Assembly: GCA_964230215.1 (NCBI GenBank)
Contig: CAXRGQ010000008.1
Span: 186,001 to 250,000, forward strand
Source: JAUILH01 sp964230215
GTDB taxonomy: Bacteria > Bacteroidota > Bacteroidia > Flavobacteriales_D > JAUILH01
Length of the DNA stretch: 64,000 nucleotides
Reading direction: 5' to 3'
Positions 15,577-24,573 of the stretch are shown here, one piece after another. Under the pieces are notes generated by a model that saw nothing but the letters and a program-made list of their open reading frames with translations, was not told the origin of the DNA and ran no database searches. Numbering within the stretch: the stretch's first letter is position 1; the number at the start of each line of letters is the position of its first letter. Made by a program: the position numbers and the translations under genes.

Positions 15577-18261
15577 ATGCGTTATCTAAGATGGGCGTTT
15601 CTTGTAATTGTAATAGCTGGGGCAGGTTTTGCCATCTACAGCGCCTATTCTTATTTGCGAAAAGTAGAAGAAAACAGTGTGCATGCAGAGGATATACTGC
15701 CGGAAAATGCCTTGCTTGTCTACAAAAGCAATAAAATTCTCGAGGACTGGCGTCATCTAAAAAGCACCAGCGTTTTGTGGGAAAATGCTGTATCATCTGG
15801 AATATTGGGTGCACTTGATAATAGTCTCAATTATGCCGACAGTGTTTTAATTGAGAGCAAATATTTGGAAGAGCTCATAAATCAAAGAAAAAGTTTGATT
15901 AGCATTCATTATGATAATGGCAATCCCCAGGCACTTTTTATACTTGAGTTGGATGTAAATGATGACTATTCAAAGGTTTTAGCAGAATTAACTCGATTGG
16001 TCCCCAAGTCCTGGAAGCGCTCATCTGAAAGGATAGGTCAGGTTGACGCGAGTACATTCAAGACCGATAAAAATGAATCCTTTACAATAGGTTTGTTTCA
16101 TAATCTTTTAATTGCAAGTAGTAGCGCTGAGTTAATAGAGGCATGTCAGACGGTTTCGACGAATGAAGCTGTAAAAAACACGCTGGCAATTGCTGGAGAT
16201 GGATTTGATGTACACGGATCTATTTATCTTAATTATGAGTTGCTTCACTTGTATTTAAAAAACAACTTTGAATTATCACCTTTAGTCGGATTAATTCAGC
16301 AAGAATCAGCAATTCAGGATATCCATGTTGACGCTCAGACTATCCAGTTTAACGGAGTCTTGGCAAGTAACGAGAACAGTATAATAGCCAGTAAATTAAA
16401 GGATTTTCCAAATAGGGAAATGACAATTCACCGATATATCCCATCTTCTGTAAAAGCTTTTACCGCATGGTCATTGCCTGGGTTTGAGAATAATCAGGCA
16501 CACCCATTAAGTTCATCAGGAGTTTCCTTAAAAGAGTTCAACGAGCGCGCTATGAGCACCGACGAAAGATTCGGTTCTGATGTAAAATACCAGCTATTTT
16601 CTTGGTTGGGAGATGAGATCGCAGTCGGAGTTAATAAAAACAACAGGAAATTTATTGTCGCAAGTGTGAATGCCTCTGTGGTTGGTTTGGAAGAAGTGCT
16701 TTCTGATTACAGTCGTGCAGCATTGGATTATGAAGGGGCGGTTTTAGATACCTCCCGGTACGGCGAATTCTTTCTGTGTGATTCGCGATTACCGTTTTCG
16801 TACAGCAGTCTGCTAGGAGACTTGTTTACAATCAGTGAAAATGTGTGGATGGCGACTGACGGGAAAATAGCCCTGATATGTGAAAGTAAAGCGGATATAT
16901 TGTCATACTTGAGAAAATTAAACGGAAGTACTTTGGCGGATAATCAGCAATTTACAGAACAGCTGTCTAAACACATGGCAAGCAAATCCGGAGTTTTCGC
17001 CTACATTAAACCACATAAGCTTGAAATTCTTAAACAGTATCTAGGGGATGATAACTACAATTATTTTCAGTCTAAAGAGGACTTTGTAAAGAACATTGGA
17101 TTTATTGGTTATCAATTAGTTAAGAACAATGATAACTACTCGCAAAATATTACCCTAGCCTACCAAAGTACAGCCAGTAAGAGTGAGAGTAAATCACTTT
17201 GGGAGCTGCCGTTTAACAACGGAATAATATCCCGAGCTATTCCTATTTACAATCATAGAAGTAAGGCTACCAACTTTATTGTGCAGGATAGTTTGTATAA
17301 AATTCACCTAATTAGTGCCACTGGTAAACTTGTATGGTCAAAGCAATTGGATGGAAAACTTATTGGTGACATTACGCAGGTGGACATCTACAAGAATGAG
17401 AAACTACAGATGATTTGCAACACGAAATCCAGTTTGTATGGAATTGATATTTTAGGTCGTGATCTAAAGAATTTCCCTGTAAAACTGAGTAAACCAGCTC
17501 ATTTAGGACATCTAATATTCGATTATGAAAACAATCATGATTACAGAATTATCGTTCCTGCTGGTGGTAATCTGCTAAATTATTCTACTGATGGTGAGAG
17601 AGTTAAGGGATGGGAGTTTAAAGCTTTGGAGGCCGCCATAGTAACTAAGCCAAAACATTATGTGATTGAAGGGAAGGATATAATAATTACTTCTGATGTG
17701 AAGGGTAATGTGATTTATTTAAATCGGAAAGGCGAACGGTTAAATAATTTAGGAGCTGTTATCACAGCTACCAGCGCAAATATTAGTGGTGAGATTTATT
17801 TTGAGAGATCCAACGAGCTGGTTACAAGTAAAATCATCTATTTAGATACCAATCATCATGTGATAAGCACGTACTTGGGAGGAACACGGGACAGTTTATA
17901 CATTGCTGGGAACGATCAATTGAAGCGGATTAAGTATGTAGATGTTAATGGAGACGAATCCAAGGACTATGTTGTGTTCTCCGAATCAAAAGTATGGGCC
18001 TTTAACAAGGATAAAACACCAATAATAACCATCCACTGTCCTGATGCGGTAAAAAGCGAATTATACACCTTTAAAGATAAGATCACCTACAGCTTTATCA
18101 CTTCTGATAACACGCTTCATCTATATAACAAGAATGGAGATAAAATATTAGAACTAGGCAAGGTGCCAGTGTTGCCAATAATAGGGGATTTTAATGGAGA
18201 CGGAAAACCAGAGTTAGTGGTTTATGGTGAAGATGGAGTGCTAAGAGCCATAGATCAATAA
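15577..18261 (+). CDS. Large membrane-anchored protein, DUF3352-like N-terminal part and propeller-like C-terminal part
   Basis: 894 aa. One N-terminal hydrophobic segment (about 6-26, VIVIAGAGFAIYSAYSYL) without a clear cleavage site suggests a membrane anchor with the rest periplasmic. Residues about 35-530 have the alternating strands and 'LPENALLVYKSN' opening that I associate with DUF3352-like proteins (tentative). The C-terminal about 350 residues contain repeated blade-like strands such as DGKLIGDITQVDI, KHYVIEGKDIIITSDVKGNV and GDFNGDGKPELVVYGEDG, an FG-GAP/PQQ-like pattern. No catalytic motif seen. Own promoter element; next gene starts 88 bp later. Confidence 0.72.
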   Translation: MRYLRWAFLVIVIAGAGFAIYSAYSYLRKVEENSVHAEDILPENALLVYKSNKILEDWRHLKSTSVLWENAVSSGILGALDNSLNYADSVLIESKYLEELINQRKSLISIHYDNGNPQALFILELDVNDDYSKVLAELTRLVPKSWKRSSERIGQVDASTFKTDKNESFTIGLFHNLLIASSSAELIEACQTVSTNEAVKNTLAIAGDGFDVHGSIYLNYELLHLYLKNNFELSPLVGLIQQESAIQDIHVDAQTIQFNGVLASNENSIIASKLKDFPNREMTIHRYIPSSVKAFTAWSLPGFENNQAHPLSSSGVSLKEFNERAMSTDERFGSDVKYQLFSWLGDEIAVGVNKNNRKFIVASVNASVVGLEEVLSDYSRAALDYEGAVLDTSRYGEFFLCDSRLPFSYSSLLGDLFTISENVWMATDGKIALICESKADILSYLRKLNGSTLADNQQFTEQLSKHMASKSGVFAYIKPHKLEILKQYLGDDNYNYFQSKEDFVKNIGFIGYQLVKNNDNYSQNITLAYQSTASKSESKSLWELPFNNGIISRAIPIYNHRSKATNFIVQDSLYKIHLISATGKLVWSKQLDGKLIGDITQVDIYKNEKLQMICNTKSSLYGIDILGRDLKNFPVKLSKPAHLGHLIFDYENNHDYRIIVPAGGNLLNYSTDGERVKGWEFKALEAAIVTKPKHYVIEGKDIIITSDVKGNVIYLNRKGERLNNLGAVITATSANISGEIYFERSNELVTSKIIYLDTNHHVISTYLGGTRDSLYIAGNDQLKRIKYVDVNGDESKDYVVFSESKVWAFNKDKTPIITIHCPDAVKSELYTFKDKITYSFITSDNTLHLYNKNGDKILELGKVPVLPIIGDFNGDGKPELVVYGEDGVLRAIDQ

Positions 18262-18348
18262 TTTATCATACATTTTCGTGCTTTTGTAAAATCTTGTGTG
18301 CTTAGTTGCGCATTATCCTTACCTTTATGGCGATTAATACTACTATAC

Positions 18349-20991
18349 ATGAAAAAAGTTTTACTATTACTAGCCTTGGTTGGAGGCTTTCTTTCTGATA
18401 CTCAAGCACAGACGTATTTTGGATTGGGTCAAAGTAACTATGGGGGTGTAAATAGCGCTATGCTCAACCCTGGTTTTATGGCTGATAACAGATTAAAAGT
18501 GGATGTTTCCGTTTTTGGTTTTTCTGCTACAGGTTATAACAACCATATGTATATGAACACTCGACTTATGCCTGAATGGTGGGTTAAGTCATTCACAGAC
18601 ACAACAGGTGCGCCAAGAGCATGGAGAGATAATCCAAATTTTGATAAAATTGTTTTGGATAGTGTAGATTACTATCGAGCTAACGGAGCTAATTTCTTCA
18701 CTATTGACGATGATAACTTGGCAAGAAAAGGGTATGTTAATTTAGAAATGGACATATTAAATACCATGTTTTCTATCAGCAGAGATAAAGCGGTAGGATT
18801 TGGTATTAGACATAGAACTTTTGTTAACATTGACCACGTGGCACCAGAAGTACTTACGCTTTCGGTTAATAGTCTTGAAGTACCAAGTTTACATGATGTT
18901 GATTTGTCAGATCAATTGTTGAACCTTAGCTGGAACTCATGGATGGAGTACCATGTGAGTTATTCGCAAGTGGTGATGGATGAGGAAGAGCATTTTGTAA
19001 AAGTTGGTGGAAGATTAAAGCTACTACAAGGGCTTGGTTCTGCTTTTATCCATACAGACAATGTAGATTATAACTTTGATAACGAAGATACTGCAGCATA
19101 CATTACGGGAGATTTTGAATATGGATATTCGGACAACTTAGGACGTTATGTTGAGCCATTGGGCGATGAGCAAGGACTAAGTGACCTTGGTAGTGCTGCA
19201 GATATGTTTAAAGATATCTATTCGTTTAACTCGCGTGCCGGTATCGGAATTGATATCGGAGGTGTTTATGAGTGGAGACCTGACCATGCCGATTATAAAT
19301 ATGATATGGATGGCGAGACTGGTCTATGGAAAAGAGATCAGAATAAATACAAACTTAGAGCTTCATTTGCTTTAAATGATATTGGTGGAATGCGTTATAC
19401 ACGAGGGCAATTAAGCCGTGATTTTAAAATGCAGGCAAATGTGCTAGATATGGCTGTTTTTGACAGTGTAAGTGGTCCAAGATCATTTGATTCAACTATC
19501 GTTGCACTCGAAGGTCAAGGTCAATTATCGTTTAACGATACAGACCCAACATACAAAATGGGATTGCCTACTAACATCTACATGGATGTAGATTATCATA
19601 TCATCAAAGATTTGTATGTGAACATGAGTACTCGTATTAATCTTAGAAGTAAGAAAAACTCGAACAAAGTACATTACACAAGTCATATTGCATTATCACC
19701 ACGTTATGACTACAAATGGGCTGGCTTAGCTTTACCAATGTCTTATAGCCAATTTATGGGCTTCAGAATGGGAGCGTCTGTTAGATTCGGACCGTTCTTT
19801 ATTGGTACAGGTGATTTAAAACCACTATTTGCTCCAGGTAAAGACAAGGATATAAGAGGTGCAGATATTTATTTTGCAATGAAAGTTCCTATCCTTCACC
19901 GTCATCCAAGAGATCGCGATAACGATAAGGTGTCTGATAAGGTTGAGAAAAAACATAGAAAAGAAATTCGTAAAGAATCTGGAGATAAGAAGGCTGAAGG
20001 ATGTTTAGAAGTACCTGGTGTATGGGAGTTCAAAGGATGCCCTGATACAGATGGAGATCACATCCAGGATTCTAAGGATAGCTGTGTGTATGACGCTGGT
20101 ATCCCAGAATTTAATGGATGTCCAGATACAGATGGCGATAAAATCATGGATAAACTTGATGCATGTCCAGAAGATTCAGGTTTAGTTGAGTTTAACGGAT
20201 GCCCAGATACAGACGGCGATAAAATTATCGATAAAGAAGATGAGTGTGTTGACGTGCCAGGATTAGCTGAATTCAACGGTTGTCCTGACACAGATAAAGA
20301 TGGAATTAAAGATTCTGACGATTTATGTCCAGAGCACCCAGGTCCAGTAGAAAATGATGGTTGTCCTGACAAAGATGAGGATGGTTTATTAGACTTCTTA
20401 GATGAATGTCCTGAGGTAGCTGGTCCAAAAGAGAACAATGGTTGTCCATGGCCAGATACTGATGAGGATGGTTTATTAGATAAAGACGATAAGTGTCCTT
20501 ACAACGCTGGTCCAAAAGAAAACGAAGGTTGTCCATACAAGGATACAGATGAAGACGGCGTTCTTGATAAGGATGATGAGTGCGTTAACACACCTGGTCC
20601 AAAGGAGAATAATGGTTGTCCTGAGATTAAGGAAGAGGAACAAGAGATTATCAATACGGCATTTGAAAACCTGCTATTTAAGACAGGTAGTGATGTAATT
20701 GATGAATCTTCTTACGAGTCGTTAGAAGGATTAGCAGAACTACTTGTTAAGAAAGATGACTGGAAACTCGAAATCGCTGGTCACACAGATAACGTTGGTT
20801 CTGCAAATGCAAACCTTGCATTGTCTAAGAAAAGAGCAACAGCAGTTGCAACGTTCTTAAATCAAAGAGGGGTGCAAATGGATAGACTAATCGTTAAGTA
20901 CTTTGGTGAAGAAAAGCCAATTGCTGACAACAATACAAAAGAAGGAAGAGAGCAAAACAGACGTGTTGAAATGACCGTGCTGTTCGAGTAA
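18349..20991 (+). CDS. OmpA-family outer membrane protein with DUF5723-like barrel and TSP3 calcium repeats
   Basis: 880 aa from the ATG at 18349, which gives a clean signal peptide (KKVLLLLALVGGF, cleavage after TQAQ); the upstream frame to 18298 is rejected. Residues about 22-515 form a beta-rich region with an N terminus like other Bacteroidota DUF5723 proteins (YFGLGQSNYGGVN). About 523-760 is a run of roughly eight thrombospondin type 3 repeats built on CPDTDGDxIxDxxDxC, predicted to bind calcium. About 765-880 is an OmpA domain with IAGHTDNVGSANANLALSKKRA, which binds peptidoglycan. So: a surface barrel linked by a stiff calcium-binding rod to the wall. A strong terminator follows. Function of the barrel is unknown. 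Confidence 0.88.
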   Translation: MKKVLLLLALVGGFLSDTQAQTYFGLGQSNYGGVNSAMLNPGFMADNRLKVDVSVFGFSATGYNNHMYMNTRLMPEWWVKSFTDTTGAPRAWRDNPNFDKIVLDSVDYYRANGANFFTIDDDNLARKGYVNLEMDILNTMFSISRDKAVGFGIRHRTFVNIDHVAPEVLTLSVNSLEVPSLHDVDLSDQLLNLSWNSWMEYHVSYSQVVMDEEEHFVKVGGRLKLLQGLGSAFIHTDNVDYNFDNEDTAAYITGDFEYGYSDNLGRYVEPLGDEQGLSDLGSAADMFKDIYSFNSRAGIGIDIGGVYEWRPDHADYKYDMDGETGLWKRDQNKYKLRASFALNDIGGMRYTRGQLSRDFKMQANVLDMAVFDSVSGPRSFDSTIVALEGQGQLSFNDTDPTYKMGLPTNIYMDVDYHIIKDLYVNMSTRINLRSKKNSNKVHYTSHIALSPRYDYKWAGLALPMSYSQFMGFRMGASVRFGPFFIGTGDLKPLFAPGKDKDIRGADIYFAMKVPILHRHPRDRDNDKVSDKVEKKHRKEIRKESGDKKAEGCLEVPGVWEFKGCPDTDGDHIQDSKDSCVYDAGIPEFNGCPDTDGDKIMDKLDACPEDSGLVEFNGCPDTDGDKIIDKEDECVDVPGLAEFNGCPDTDKDGIKDSDDLCPEHPGPVENDGCPDKDEDGLLDFLDECPEVAGPKENNGCPWPDTDEDGLLDKDDKCPYNAGPKENEGCPYKDTDEDGVLDKDDECVNTPGPKENNGCPEIKEEEQEIINTAFENLLFKTGSDVIDESSYESLEGLAELLVKKDDWKLEIAGHTDNVGSANANLALSKKRATAVATFLNQRGVQMDRLIVKYFGEEKPIADNNTKEGREQNRRVEMTVLFE

Positions 20992-21012
20992 AAAGCTCGA
21001 CTACCATAAAAC

Positions 21013-21043
21013 TAAAACGGGGGCAACTGCCCCCGTTTTTTAT
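21013..21043 (+). terminator. Intrinsic terminator after the OmpA/TSP3 gene
   Basis: Stem arms ACGGGGGCA and TGCCCCCGT with a 2-nt loop centre, followed by six T. Flanking A run on the other side would let it work on the minus strand too. Confidence 0.88.
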
Positions 21044-21320
21044 GGGACGAATTTCTTATCAGATTAATCACATAGAGATTGGCCTATTCACAAATCTAGA
21101 TCAAGCTTGTCTAAGTTGTTAAATACACGAATAGATAAAGCTGTAATCCAATCAAATGCTTTGATCACATTGGATTATTGATAGGAGGACTTGGGTTTTA
21201 ATAAGACATTATAGCAAGTCCACCTACAATAAAAGATGCAGTCTAAGATATTCCAATATTACAGCTCTAGGGTTCCGCAGCATAAGTGCAGGACATGGTA
21301 AGCATGCTAGTTAGGACTGA
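21044..21320. other. Hairpin-rich non-coding stretch between convergent genes
   Basis: The only long gap without a gene. It holds three hairpin-forming segments: AATCCAATCAAA/TTTGATCACATTGGATT at 21145-21176; AGGAGGACTTG (21183-21193) with CAAGTCCACCT (21215-21225), one mismatch; and TCCGCA/TGCAGGA around 21273-21293. No open frame of note and no T-rich terminator tail. It could be the structured 3' end of the WG-repeat transcript, an RNA gene, or a remnant. Confidence 0.45.
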
Positions 21321-23039
21321 CTAATCCATCAACGTAATCCCAGCCTCAAAGGTCTTCCAGTTATCAAATTTGTCTTCAAATGCAACAAAAATGAATTGAT
21401 AAAACATATTTTCCTTTACAGCATCTACGTAATAATAATAGAGCTTGTCCTTTTTCATTAAGGTTCTGTAAGCTCTCGCTCCATCTAATTCAAAATAAGT
21501 CTGTGTTTGAATGGTTCCTCCTAATTTATCCAACACACTTGTTGCGGTACTTTTAAGAACACCATCAATTTTGGATTTTTTAGCTGGCTTTCCTAAATCA
21601 CTGGCATTTGCATACACCTGATACGCATTGCTTTTTGGTGAAGTGATTTTTAACATGTCTGTGCCATTCTTTGTTTTTACATACTCTTCGCTGGGCTTTG
21701 CGTTTAGCTTCATGCTCCATTTGTAGTTTTTTGAAGTGTAATTATATCCAAACACATCCTCCTCTTTAGCCGGCGTATCGGTATTTATTTCATTGGATGC
21801 CTTATTAAGCGCAGGGTTAGTGCTGGCTCTTTTATAGCTTTCATCATCATGCAATAATACCAATGCTAGGCCATTAGGCGTAAAGCTGTTTACCTTGCTG
21901 AATTTGTATGGGAATGCCTTGTCACCATCAGTGTTGTAATAATAGCCGGTTTTTGTATCAAAATCATAATCATGTACGGGAAAGCCATTTTTTCCGAGTG
22001 CTTTGTATTTAGTAATCTCATTTCCTGTTGTATCAAAATACTGCCACTTGCTATCTGTTAATGTCATAAAATAGCCCTCGTCAGCTTTGTTGTAAGCTGT
22101 ACCGTATTTCATAGGCAGGATATATTCACCTTTTTTATTGATAATACCTTCCTTACCGTTTAATCCAACTTCTGCAAATCCATGATTAAATGTCGTCGCT
22201 TTATCATACTGTCCTTTAATTACCACTTTGTTATTATAGTCTACATAACCAAAGTTGTTATAGGATGATCCAAATGCAACACTCATCAATCCCTCGCCAA
22301 AACCAGATACAGTGCCATAAACAGGCTGCACAACAAACTTACCAGTAGTATCAATTAAACCCGTTTTCCCGCCTTTTGTAGTCCTAATCATACCTTCATA
22401 GTATCCGGAAGTTCCATTTTGTTTTAGGGTTAGCGGAATTACTACGCGCCCTGTTTTATCAATAAAACCATAGCCACTGGCTCCTTTTTTTGTGATGCAT
22501 GCGAGTCCATTATTGAAGGAGCCAACATCAAAATAGCCGCCATCAGGGTCTAAAATCACTTCACCCTTATTATTGATAAAGCCATGTTGTTTGCCATATT
22601 CACCATTATAAAGTTTTAGATCCTTATTGTCAACTGAAACCTTACACATCCCTTCAATCCAAAAACCAACATCTTTGAAGGCTAAATCATTCACACGTTT
22701 CCCATTTTTATCAATTAGAATGAATTTGTCTTCACCCCTTTTTCTTACCCATGTAATGTCTACGCCATCAGCAAAATCATAAACTTTATCATATTCGGCA
22801 GGAATTACCATCTTACCGGTTTCATCTATAAAGCCATAATTATAATAAGCTTTGTTTCCTACAATAGTGTAAACGCCCACGCGAGCTAATCCATTACTGA
22901 ATGAATATGCGTATTTGGCACTCACGTCAAATACAATCTCACCTTTGGCATTAATAAAGGCGTATTTCTTATGGTACTTTGATGCCTGACTATACGCGAA
23001 GGAGCATGCAAAAAGTAATAGAATAGAGAGTAGTTTCAT
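21321..23039 (-). CDS. Secreted WG-repeat protein
   Basis: 572 aa from the ATG at 23039, which gives the signal peptide KLLSILLLFACSFAYSQ; the frame continues to 23078 without adding sense. Residues about 25-400 hold around a dozen copies of the WG repeat, recognisable as GFIDKTGRVVIP, GLIDTTGKFVVQP, GYVDYNNKVVIKG and GIINKKGEYILP, each about 40-50 residues. The C-terminal about 170 residues have no WG repeats and contain KWSMKLNAKPSEEYV and ALDGARAYRTLMKKDKLYYYY-like strands of unknown role. Probably periplasmic or surface; WG repeats are thought to bind other proteins or ligands. Divergent from the MATE gene, 76 bp apart. Confidence 0.85.
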   Translation of the reverse strand: MKLLSILLLFACSFAYSQASKYHKKYAFINAKGEIVFDVSAKYAYSFSNGLARVGVYTIVGNKAYYNYGFIDETGKMVIPAEYDKVYDFADGVDITWVRKRGEDKFILIDKNGKRVNDLAFKDVGFWIEGMCKVSVDNKDLKLYNGEYGKQHGFINNKGEVILDPDGGYFDVGSFNNGLACITKKGASGYGFIDKTGRVVIPLTLKQNGTSGYYEGMIRTTKGGKTGLIDTTGKFVVQPVYGTVSGFGEGLMSVAFGSSYNNFGYVDYNNKVVIKGQYDKATTFNHGFAEVGLNGKEGIINKKGEYILPMKYGTAYNKADEGYFMTLTDSKWQYFDTTGNEITKYKALGKNGFPVHDYDFDTKTGYYYNTDGDKAFPYKFSKVNSFTPNGLALVLLHDDESYKRASTNPALNKASNEINTDTPAKEEDVFGYNYTSKNYKWSMKLNAKPSEEYVKTKNGTDMLKITSPKSNAYQVYANASDLGKPAKKSKIDGVLKSTATSVLDKLGGTIQTQTYFELDGARAYRTLMKKDKLYYYYVDAVKENMFYQFIFVAFEDKFDNWKTFEAGITLMD

Positions 23040-23076
23040 TGTAATTAGTTTCTCTAAATATAACAATTTGTGTTCC

Positions 23077-23109
23077 AATTACTCAAAGTAGTAGTTTATG
23101 ATAACTTTG
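23077..23109 (+). promoter_or_regulatory. Full Bacteroidota promoter for the MATE gene
   Basis: TTTG at 23077-23080, a 21-nt spacer, then TAACTTTG at 23102-23109, ending 6 nt before the ATG at 23116. Both elements match consensus and spacing. Confidence 0.72.
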
Positions 23110-23115
23110 CCTTAA

Positions 23116-24435
23116 ATGTCTGAGGTAGGATTAAAAGAGATAAACAAAATTGCAATCCCGGCTATTTTCGCTGGAATATCAGAGCCTCTTATATCACTTG
23201 GAGATGCTGCTATTCTTGGACAATTACCAGATAAAGTTGAGGTGATGTCGGGCGTGGCAAATGCAACGGCATTCTACTTAACCATCGTATGGGTTTTAGC
23301 CCAGATGAAGTCGGCAATATCATCTATGGTCTCAAGGTTTTTAGGGCAGGATGAGTTGAATAAACTAAGCTTTTTGGTGCCGCAAACCATAGTGATGTCA
23401 TTTGTACTGGGATGCTTGTTTTTGCTGGTCACCTCTCCTGGGATTGAATGGTTAATGGGGGAGCTCTATGGGCTTGAAGGAGATGCCTTGAAGTACTCGA
23501 CATCTTACTACAAAATACGGGCATTCGGTTTTCCATTTGTATTAGCCGCCTTTACAATCTTCGGTGTTTTTAGGGGTTTACAAAATACTTTCTGGCCTAT
23601 GGTGGTCAGCCTATCATGCGGAATAGTTAACCTTGTTTTAGACTATGTTTTGGTTTTGGGAGTAGATGGTGTCTACGAAGGGATGGGGTCTGATGGTGCG
23701 GCGTGGGCAAGTTTATCGGTGCAGGTGTTAATGTTTATAGCTGCACTTGTTTTACTTAGGAAAAAAACACCTTTCAGATGGCAGATTGGCAGAAAACTGG
23801 ACTATCATCTAAGAGAGTTGAGCAGCCTTGCCGGGAATCTAGTATTAAGAACTATAGCGCTTAATTTTACAATACTGTTGTGTCACAGATATGCCACATC
23901 CTATTCGAATGCTCACAATGCAGCCCATTCAATCGCCTATAATATATGGATTTTTGCTGCATTTTTTATCGATGGGTATTCCAATGCAGCCAATGCCATA
24001 GGCGGAAAACTAAAAGGCGCAAGAGACTATATTAAAATGCAGAGTTTGATGCAACAAATACTCAAATTCAACATTGGAATCGCCGCGGGCTTGTCCCTGA
24101 TATTATTGCTTCTATATTACCAGATTGGACCGTTTTTTAATGACGATCCGGATGTAGTGCGACTATTCGAATCGATATTTTGGATTATGTTGCTCTTGCT
24201 TCCAGTTAATGCAGTAGCCTTCTCAATGGACGGCCTTTTTAAAGGATTTGGCGAGGGAAAGTTTTTAAGAAACGTTTTGTTTATCGCAAGTTTTATAGTG
24301 TTTGCCCCGCTACTTATGGTTTCGGATAGCTTTGAACTAGAGTTGTACTCGGTATGGATTGCACTTGCAGGATGGATGATTGTACGCGCGATATTGCCCT
24401 ATATTCGATATCACAGAATTCTAGATAAACAGTAA
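23116..24435 (+). CDS. MATE-family efflux transporter, DinF-like
   Basis: 439 aa with about 12 hydrophobic segments in two similar halves. The opening EINKIAIPAIFAGISEPLISLGDAAILG is the usual MATE N terminus (short form IAIPAI...PL..L.D), and GVFRGLQNTFWPM and SMDGLFKGFGEGKFLRN mark the family's conserved loop after helix 4 and its counterpart in the second half. It should export organic cations or other compounds using Na+ or H+ gradients; the substrate cannot be told. Monocistronic by appearance, with the best promoter match in the window. Confidence 0.9.
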   Translation: MSEVGLKEINKIAIPAIFAGISEPLISLGDAAILGQLPDKVEVMSGVANATAFYLTIVWVLAQMKSAISSMVSRFLGQDELNKLSFLVPQTIVMSFVLGCLFLLVTSPGIEWLMGELYGLEGDALKYSTSYYKIRAFGFPFVLAAFTIFGVFRGLQNTFWPMVVSLSCGIVNLVLDYVLVLGVDGVYEGMGSDGAAWASLSVQVLMFIAALVLLRKKTPFRWQIGRKLDYHLRELSSLAGNLVLRTIALNFTILLCHRYATSYSNAHNAAHSIAYNIWIFAAFFIDGYSNAANAIGGKLKGARDYIKMQSLMQQILKFNIGIAAGLSLILLLLYYQIGPFFNDDPDVVRLFESIFWIMLLLLPVNAVAFSMDGLFKGFGEGKFLRNVLFIASFIVFAPLLMVSDSFELELYSVWIALAGWMIVRAILPYIRYHRILDKQ

Positions 24436-24544
24436 TGATTAATACATTTTACGTATTTATTTAACATTTTTAATTGATTGGTTAAATTTCGACTGATGAG
24501 CGTATTATTCGACAAACGGTGGAGCGAATAGTATTGAGAGGTGT

Positions 24545-24552
24545 TAATTTTG
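24545..24552 (+). promoter_or_regulatory. -7 element TAATTTTG for the gene at 24574
   Basis: Exact TAnnTTTG match ending 21 nt before the ATG. Confidence 0.5.
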
Positions 24553-24573
24553 CATTATCTAAACATAAAAATT

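Noticed and set aside
20058..20536. Long open frames on the minus strand opposite the TSP3 region
   Set aside because: They mirror the repeated codons of the plus-strand gene and have no start signal or family features.
20037..20625. Regular repeats that could look like a tandem array or CRISPR
   Set aside because: They are in-frame codons for thrombospondin type 3 repeats (CPDTDGD...), differ at silent positions and have no spacers.
21263..21293. CTAGGGTTCCG resembling the start of a guanidine-I (ykkC) riboswitch core
   Set aside because: The following conserved parts of that riboswitch were not found, and the site lies between two convergent genes rather than before a start codon.
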